Shown here: positions 59,042 through 64,000 of the stretch, one piece after another | Layout: the number at the start of each line of letters is the position of its first letter | Position numbering within the stretch: position 1 is the stretch's first letter | DNA from: Seonamhaeicola sp. ML3 | Lineage (GTDB): Bacteria > Bacteroidota > Bacteroidia > Flavobacteriales > Flavobacteriaceae | Length of the DNA stretch: 64,000 bases | Assembly: GCF_023273855.1 (NCBI RefSeq) | Contig: NZ_CP096884.1 | Coordinates: 3,224,001-3,288,000, forward strand | Reading direction: 5' to 3' | Program-made: the position numbers and the translations under genes | Notes under the pieces: model-generated | What the model was told of the DNA's origin: nothing | Seen by the model: the letters and a program-made list of their open reading frames with translations, nothing else | The model's database searches: none

Positions 59042-60940
59042 ATGGAGCACCCAATTAACATATTAGAACGTTATTGGAATTACACCAAATTTAGAAACCA
59101 GCAGGAAGATATCATAAATGCGGTAATTGATGGTGAAGATACTTTTGTGCTATTACCTACGGGAGGTGGTAAATCTTTGTGTTTTCAAATACCTGCTTTA
59201 GCCAAAGACGGTATTTGCATTGTCATTTCGCCATTAATTGCTTTAATGAAAGACCAAGTAAAGGCCTTAAACCAAAAAGGCATAAAAGCATTGGCCATTA
59301 CCGGTGGTATTTCCCTTAATAATTTGGATACGCTTTTAGACAATTGTATCTACGGAAACTACAAGTTTTTGTATCTATCTCCCGAAAGGCTACAACAGGA
59401 ATTGGTTCAGGATCGCATTAGGCAAATGAATGTGAATCTCATAGCTGTTGATGAAGCACATTGTATCTCCCAATGGGGAAATGATTTTAGACCATCTTAT
59501 AAAAACATTACGCTTTTACGTAGGCTTCAACCCTCGGTCAATGTGGTTGCGTTAACGGCATCGGCTAAACCCGAAGTTGTTCAAGATATCATAAAGGAGC
59601 TTGATTTTATCCAACCTAAAATCTTTAAACAATCGTTTGTCAGGCCTAATATTGGCTATATGGTGCTTCATGAAAACGATAAATATTACAGACTCGAAAC
59701 CATTTTAAAAAAGTATACACAATCGGCTATCGTTTATGTTAGAAACAGAAAAGCTACACTAGAATTAAGTCAATTTTTAGAGTCAAAAGGTTCTACAGCG
59801 ACCTACTATCATGGTGGACTATCTAACGACGAAAAGGAAGCCAATATGACCCAATGGGCAAATAACAAAAAACAAGTCATAGTGGCTACCAATGCGTTTG
59901 GTATGGGCATTGATAAGCCTGATGTTAAAACGGTTATACATTTTAATTTACCAGAAAGTATCGAGAGTTATTTTCAAGAAGCCGGACGCGTGGGAAGAAA
60001 TGGTGAAAAATCTTTTGCCGTTATTATAAAAAACGACAGTGACCTACAACTGGTGAAAAATCAATTTCTGAATGTTTTACCTAGTGTAGATTATGTAAAG
60101 CAGGTGTATAGAAAACTATGTAATTACTTCCAAATATCTTACGGAGAAGGGGCGTATAGTACTTTTGATTTTAATTTCAATGCCTTTAGTAAAACCTACG
60201 ATTTTAATACACTTCTTTGTTATAACACCCTAGAGTTACTTGATAGAAACAGTATCATAAATCTTTCCAAACAGTTTAAAAACAAAGTCACTGTTCAATT
60301 TATAATGGACAGCCATGCTATTTTCAATTATCTCGATACGCATAGTGATTTAAACATTATAATAAAGTCCATACTTAGAATGTACGGCGGTATTTTTGAT
60401 CATGAAACCAAAGTAGACACCAAAAAAATTGCCGAAAGAGCATCGGTTTCAGAACAAACACTAATTCATACTTTGCAACGATTAGAAAAAGATGATGTCT
60501 TGACATTAAACCTCGCAAAAACCGATGCTCAAATAACATTTATAGAACCGAGGGAAGACGATAAAACCATAAACCGTATTGCCAAGGTTTTAACGCATCA
60601 AAACAAAATAAAGCACGACCAAGTTAAAGCCATGCTTGCTTATGTTGAGAATGATAGTGACTGTAAAAGCATGCAATTGCTATCTTATTTCGGTGAGAAA
60701 GACCTAAGCCCTTGTGGTGTTTGTTCGGTTTGTACTTCGGCTCAAAAAAAACTCAAAAAGGTTGATATACCTGCTTTAAAAAACCGTATCATTGACCTCT
60801 TGGAACAAGGCGATTTATCCTCTAGGGCAATTGTTTCGAAACTAAATTGTTCAGAAAAAGATTTAAAAACAGTTTTAAAACTATTAGTTGAACATAATAT
60901 GATTACTATTACACCAAAAAACACTTATAAACTAAGTTGA
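59042..60940 (+). CDS. RecQ-type ATP-dependent DNA helicase without HRDC
   Basis: A 632-residue 3'-5' helicase: Walker A LLPTGGGKS (about 37-45), DEAHCISQWGNDFRP (about 137-151), SAT-like TASAKP and motif VI QEAGRVGRNG (about 311-320). The zinc cluster is CNYFQ...CKSM...CGVCSVC (Cys residues from about 360 to 563). The usual C-terminal HRDC domain is absent; the last 60 residues form a winged-helix-like region. Probably a second, shorter RecQ. It shares three bases with the frame leading to fmt. Confidence 0.9.
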   Translation: MEHPINILERYWNYTKFRNQQEDIINAVIDGEDTFVLLPTGGGKSLCFQIPALAKDGICIVISPLIALMKDQVKALNQKGIKALAITGGISLNNLDTLLDNCIYGNYKFLYLSPERLQQELVQDRIRQMNVNLIAVDEAHCISQWGNDFRPSYKNITLLRRLQPSVNVVALTASAKPEVVQDIIKELDFIQPKIFKQSFVRPNIGYMVLHENDKYYRLETILKKYTQSAIVYVRNRKATLELSQFLESKGSTATYYHGGLSNDEKEANMTQWANNKKQVIVATNAFGMGIDKPDVKTVIHFNLPESIESYFQEAGRVGRNGEKSFAVIIKNDSDLQLVKNQFLNVLPSVDYVKQVYRKLCNYFQISYGEGAYSTFDFNFNAFSKTYDFNTLLCYNTLELLDRNSIINLSKQFKNKVTVQFIMDSHAIFNYLDTHSDLNIIIKSILRMYGGIFDHETKVDTKKIAERASVSEQTLIHTLQRLEKDDVLTLNLAKTDAQITFIEPREDDKTINRIAKVLTHQNKIKHDQVKAMLAYVENDSDCKSMQLLSYFGEKDLSPCGVCSVCTSAQKKLKKVDIPALKNRIIDLLEQGDLSSRAIVSKLNCSEKDLKTVLKLLVEHNMITITPKNTYKLS

Positions 60941-60942
60941 TA

Positions 60943-61890
60943 ATGAAAGATTTAAGAATTGTTTTTATGGGAACCCCAGATTTTGCTGTCGAGACCTTAA
61001 AAATACTAGTAGAGAATAAATATAATATTGTTGGGGTAATTACCGCTCCCGACAAACCTGCAGGTAGAGGACGTAAACTAAATGAGAGTGCCGTAAAACA
61101 ATATGCCAAAGAAAATAACCTTAACATACTACAACCTACCAACCTAAAAAACGGAGATTTCCTTAATGAACTCAAGTCGCTTAGGGCAAACTTACAGGTG
61201 GTGGTTGCTTTTAGAATGTTACCGGCTGTTGTTTGGCAAATACCAGAATATGGAACGTTCAATCTACACGCCTCCCTGCTACCTAACTACAGAGGGGCAG
61301 CTCCCATAAACTGGGCTATTATAAATGGTGAAACTAAATCTGGGGTTTCAACCTTCTTTATAGATGAAAAAATTGATACTGGTGCCATGATTCTTCAAGA
61401 GGAAGTAGATATTGAACCAGATGAAAATGCTGGAGAGCTTCACGATAAATTGATGGCACTTGGAAGTAACTTAGTTTTAAAAACCGTAAAACTTATTGAG
61501 GTTGGCTCTATTGAAACTAAACCTCAAGTAGATACCACCGATATAAAAACAGCTTACAAATTAAACAAGGACAACTGTAAAATAAATTGGCAAGACTCCT
61601 TAGACAATATATATAACCATATTCGTGGGCTTAGCCCCTATCCTGCTGCTTGGTGTACTTTTATTAATGGCGAAGATGCACTGGATGTAAAAATTTATAA
61701 AGCCGAAAAAGAATCTGCTGAACACGATTTAAATCTCGGAACCATTGTTTCCACTAAAAAAAGCTTAAAAATTGCGGTTTTAAATGGATACCTATCCATA
61801 CTGGAAATTAAACTTCCGGGGAAGAAACGCATGGATATAAAATCGCTACTAAACGGCTATTCTTTTACAGATAATGCCAAAGCGCTCTAA
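60943..61890 (+). CDS. fmt: methionyl-tRNA formyltransferase
   Basis: Start at ATG 60943 (MKDLRIVFMGTPDFA); the TTG two codons earlier overlaps the recQ stop. About 315 residues. The catalytic stretch is NLHASLLPNYRGAAPINWAI (about 107-126), and the formyl-folate loop GTPDFAV opens the protein. It formylates initiator Met-tRNA with 10-formyl-THF. Confidence 0.95.
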   Translation: MKDLRIVFMGTPDFAVETLKILVENKYNIVGVITAPDKPAGRGRKLNESAVKQYAKENNLNILQPTNLKNGDFLNELKSLRANLQVVVAFRMLPAVVWQIPEYGTFNLHASLLPNYRGAAPINWAIINGETKSGVSTFFIDEKIDTGAMILQEEVDIEPDENAGELHDKLMALGSNLVLKTVKLIEVGSIETKPQVDTTDIKTAYKLNKDNCKINWQDSLDNIYNHIRGLSPYPAAWCTFINGEDALDVKIYKAEKESAEHDLNLGTIVSTKKSLKIAVLNGYLSILEIKLPGKKRMDIKSLLNGYSFTDNAKAL

Positions 61891-61995
61891 ACCCTTGTAA
61901 ACACTACCACTACAAAGAAACCAAACCATTGGTCTATCCTTTATTAACAAATGCTCAAAGTTATCAACAAAAGCATGCATTTCCCTTGTTATTAC

Positions 61996-62025
61996 TTGCG
62001 TGATTTGATAATCCGTATAAATTTG
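61996..62025 (+). promoter_or_regulatory. HU gene promoter
   Basis: TTG (61996-61998), 19 nt, TAAATTTG (62018-62025) is a textbook Bacteroidota promoter. The leader is about 50 nt long to the ATG at 62080. Confidence 0.65.
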
Positions 62026-62079
62026 TAGAGGATTTAACAAAAATGTTTAACCAATTTATTAATAATTAAACTTTATATT

Positions 62080-62352
62080 ATGAACAAAACAGATTTAATC
62101 GATGCAATGGCAGAACACGCAGGAATTACTAAAGCTGCCGCTAAAAAAGCATTAGAATGTGCACTTATTGAAATTGAAGGAGCTTTACAAAAAGGTAACC
62201 GTGTTTCTTTAGTAGGATTTGGTTCTTGGTCGGTTTCTAAAAGATCAGCAAGAGAAGGAAGAAACCCTCAAACTGGTGAAACTATCAAAATCAAAGCTAA
62301 AAACGTTGTTAAGTTTAAAGCTGGTGCAGATTTATCAAGCGCTGTTAACTAA
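62080..62352 (+). CDS. HU-family nucleoid protein
   Basis: A 90-residue histone-like DNA-bending protein. The start MNKTDLIDAMAEHAGITKAAAKKALE and the arm motif GRNPQTGETIKI (about 63-74), followed by VVKFKAG, are standard. It has its own promoter and terminator; therefore highly expressed as a single gene. Confidence 0.95.
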   Translation: MNKTDLIDAMAEHAGITKAAAKKALECALIEIEGALQKGNRVSLVGFGSWSVSKRSAREGRNPQTGETIKIKAKNVVKFKAGADLSSAVN

Positions 62353-62380
62353 TATAATTTAGTTACTAAATATAGACGTT

Positions 62381-62410
62381 AAAGCCTTCTAAATTTAGAA
62401 GGCTTTTTTT
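62381..62410 (+). terminator. terminator after HU
   Basis: Perfect 13-bp palindrome AAAGCCTTCTAAA/TTTAGAAGGCTTT (62381-62406) running into a seven-T tract. Confidence 0.9.
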
Positions 62411-62480
62411 ATGACCCAAAGTCAAGAGTTGCTTTTTTGATAAATAAATACTAGATTTAGATAAAATTCATCAAAAAAGC

Positions 62481-63041
62481 ATGACAGCTACAAACCCCCA
62501 AAAAGGAGACTTGCTCATTGCGGAACCTGCAATTATTGGTGATGTATCTTTTAATCGCTCCATAGTTCTAATTGCAGACCACTCCAGCGATGGCTCTATT
62601 GGTTTTATTCTCAATAAACCTCTAGATTACACCATCGATGAACTCATTCCCGAAATAGAAGCCGATTTTAAAGTTTATAATGGCGGCCCTGTTGAACAGG
62701 ATAATTTATATTTTATACACAAGGTACCCGAATTAATTCCAGACAGCATAGAAATATCGCTAGGTATTTATTGGGGTGGCAACTTCGATAAAGTTGTAGA
62801 ACTCATCTCAGAATCTAAAGTTGAAGAGGGTGATATCAAATTCTTTTTGGGTTATTCTGGATGGAGCGCTCTTCAGCTCGAAGAAGAGCTTAAAGCCAAC
62901 TCTTGGGTAGTCACCGAGAATATTTACAAAAAGAACATTATCGGTAAGGACTACAAATCATTTTGGAAAGAAAAAATGTTAGAATTTGGAGGTGAATACA
63001 GTATTTGGTCCAATGCACCAGAAAATCCTAATTACAACTAA
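62481..63041 (+). CDS. YqgE/AlgH family protein
   Basis: A 186-residue conserved protein with PQKGDLLIAEPAI (about 6-18), FNRSIVLIADH (about 24-34), GFILNKPL (about 42-49) and the FFLGYSGWSALQLEEEL stretch (about 120-136). Function is unsettled; in Pseudomonas AlgH was linked to alginate regulation. The stop overlaps the stop of the convergent aminotransferase by 4 bp. Confidence 0.9.
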   Translation: MTATNPQKGDLLIAEPAIIGDVSFNRSIVLIADHSSDGSIGFILNKPLDYTIDELIPEIEADFKVYNGGPVEQDNLYFIHKVPELIPDSIEISLGIYWGGNFDKVVELISESKVEEGDIKFFLGYSGWSALQLEEELKANSWVVTENIYKKNIIGKDYKSFWKEKMLEFGGEYSIWSNAPENPNYN

Positions 63042-63880
63042 CCCAATCTTACTTTTGCGTTAAGTTTTCCTATCAATGTCTTGGCTAGATTATTGGTAAA
63101 AGTCTTTTTTCTATATTTTGTAACAGATTGAATACCAACAATAACATTGGTAAAAAAAATTTCATCTGCTTTTTGAAGCTCGAATGGCGATACAGAATCT
63201 TCAACTACGTTGTAGTCAGACATGGTCTTTACGATGTCAATAATTTGCTTCCTCATCACCCCTTTTAAACATCCATCAGAAATTGGAGGTGTTTTTACAG
63301 TATCTCCTTTTATGACAAATATATTTCCGTTTAAAGATTCTATAACCTGTTTGTTAGTGTTTAAGACCAAACAATTGTCCAAGTTGTTCTCTTTTGCATA
63401 GACACTACCAACAACGTTCAAAGCCTTGTTGTTGGTTTTAAGCGTAGATAATAAACTTGGTGACTGGTAATAATCTTTAAACAAATCGACTTCGTAAGAA
63501 CCTTCATCTAAGGTGTAGAAATCATTGTCTAGCGCTTTGATGGTGATAAGAAAATCTACATCGTTGTTGGTTGGCGTGTATAACCCACCAGATTTCCTAT
63601 TCACTATTAATTTAACTCTAGCTGTTGAAGCCGATAAATCGTTTGCCTGTAATGTTTCCTTAATTTGTTCTTCTATATATTCTAAGGTAAAATTCATGGG
63701 GATTTCCATTCTCATAATTCTCATGGAAGCCATTAACCTAAAGTAGTGATCCTCCAAGAACAGAATTTTACCCAAACTCACTTTTATGGTTTCGAAAACC
63801 GCATCACCATAGGCAAACCCTCTGTTTTCTATTGAAAGTAACGCTGTGTTTTCAGAAATATTTCCGTTAAAATTTATCAT
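63038..63880 (-). CDS. class IV PLP-dependent aminotransferase (PabC/IlvE-like)
   Basis: A 280-residue enzyme: FAYGDAVFETIKV (about 17-29), a catalytic Lys in LKTNNKALNVV (Lys about 146-150), and SDGCLKGVMRKQI (about 204-216). It could be aminodeoxychorismate lyase for folate or a branched-chain or D-amino acid aminotransferase. A terminator-like hairpin lies directly before its start. Confidence 0.85.
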   Translation of the reverse strand: MINFNGNISENTALLSIENRGFAYGDAVFETIKVSLGKILFLEDHYFRLMASMRIMRMEIPMNFTLEYIEEQIKETLQANDLSASTARVKLIVNRKSGGLYTPTNNDVDFLITIKALDNDFYTLDEGSYEVDLFKDYYQSPSLLSTLKTNNKALNVVGSVYAKENNLDNCLVLNTNKQVIESLNGNIFVIKGDTVKTPPISDGCLKGVMRKQIIDIVKTMSDYNVVEDSVSPFELQKADEIFFTNVIVGIQSVTKYRKKTFTNNLAKTLIGKLNAKVRLG

Positions 63881-63916
63881 AAAAAAATCCCGTTTTCAGG
63901 TTTATTGAAAACGGGA
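63881..63916 (-). terminator. terminator-like hairpin directly 5' of the aminotransferase
   Basis: On the minus strand TCCCGTTTTCA-ataaacc-TGAAAACGGGA forms an 11-bp stem followed by seven T residues, which touch the ATG region of the aminotransferase. It would terminate the upstream START-like gene or attenuate read-through. Confidence 0.75.
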
Positions 63917-63945
63917 CAAATATAGTCTAATTATACTATTTAAAT

Positions 63946-64000
63946 CTACACAGAGCCTAATACATGCTTTAAATCTGATATTTGGTTTTCCCATAGCATT
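63946..64000 (-). CDS. START-like domain protein, C-terminal end only
   Basis: The minus-strand frame ends with a TAG at 63946-63948, and the last 17 codons read MLWENQISDLKHVLGSV. This ending fits my memory of a small flavobacterial START-like (AHSA1-type) protein that lies upstream of the aminotransferase. The rest is outside the window, so only the tail is supported. Confidence 0.6.
   Translation of the reverse strand, partial: MLWENQISDLKHVLGSV

Overview
The window comes from a marine-type member of the Flavobacteriaceae (Bacteroidota). The base composition is AT-rich, start codons mostly lack Shine-Dalgarno sequences, and promoters carry the Bacteroidota -7 element TAnnTTTG. Marker genes support this: gldF/gldG gliding genes, DUF2911, DUF4290, DUF4212 and Lacal_2735-type small proteins, and intergenic repeats of a kind I recall from flavobacterial genomes. 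I see no rRNA, tRNA, CRISPR array, IS element or prophage. Most of the window reads as ordinary chromosome.

Region by region. 1-3180: the end of an alpha/beta hydrolase, an ActP-like sodium symporter with its DUF4212 partner, and a TfoX-N protein. 3231-9616: ammonifying nitrite reductase nrfHA followed by a fused ResB-CcsA haem-attachment protein, then an alpha-carbonic anhydrase lipoprotein. The nrfH and carbonic anhydrase promoters share a 17-bp TGAC-N4-GTTA motif at the same distance from the -7 box. 9613-15002: VF530, a DUF6500-like protein, an RhlE-type helicase, an HAD phosphatase, a SulP transporter and a polyphosphate glucokinase. 15003-17345: an AT-rich three-gene cassette (TIR, SLATT/DUF4231, membrane-anchored TIR), the best candidate for an under-described anti-phage system. 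17575-21202: a serine hydrolase, then purC bracketed by related intergenic repeats (one in inverted orientation), then phoH.

21335-25737: SAM hydroxide adenosyltransferase, an ABM monooxygenase, gldF, an interposed membrane gene and gldG. 25826-33231: dnaN; then DUF2520, KdsC-like phosphatase, archaeal-lipid-type UbiA prenyltransferase, an orphan CdiI-like immunity gene, maf, a lipoprotein and a small MscS channel. 33317-38736: a PIG-L deacetylase, a previously unlisted 36-residue membrane peptide, a sodium symporter with a coiled-coil insert, and a Gfo/Idh oxidoreductase. 38817-40491: DUF2911 and an aquaporin with an NPI second box.

40590-53571 is a long same-strand run that looks like a light and photo-oxidative stress cluster: a TetR regulator, ABC1 kinase, flavin reductase, SDR-DUF2867, a hidden DUF2256 zinc-ribbon gene, three consecutive photolyase/cryptochrome flavoproteins, TIGR03643, folE, SDR, glutathione peroxidase, Lacal_2735, TspO and an SRPBCC protein, plus two paralogous short helical proteins. 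53724-54833 is a cupin/TetR divergent pair with two matching operators. 54836-64000 holds an SMP-30-like lipoprotein, murA (Asp in place of the fosfomycin-target Cys), DUF4290, DUF493, a NadR-like P-loop protein, a RecQ without HRDC, fmt, HU, YqgE, a class IV aminotransferase, and the last codons of a START-like gene.
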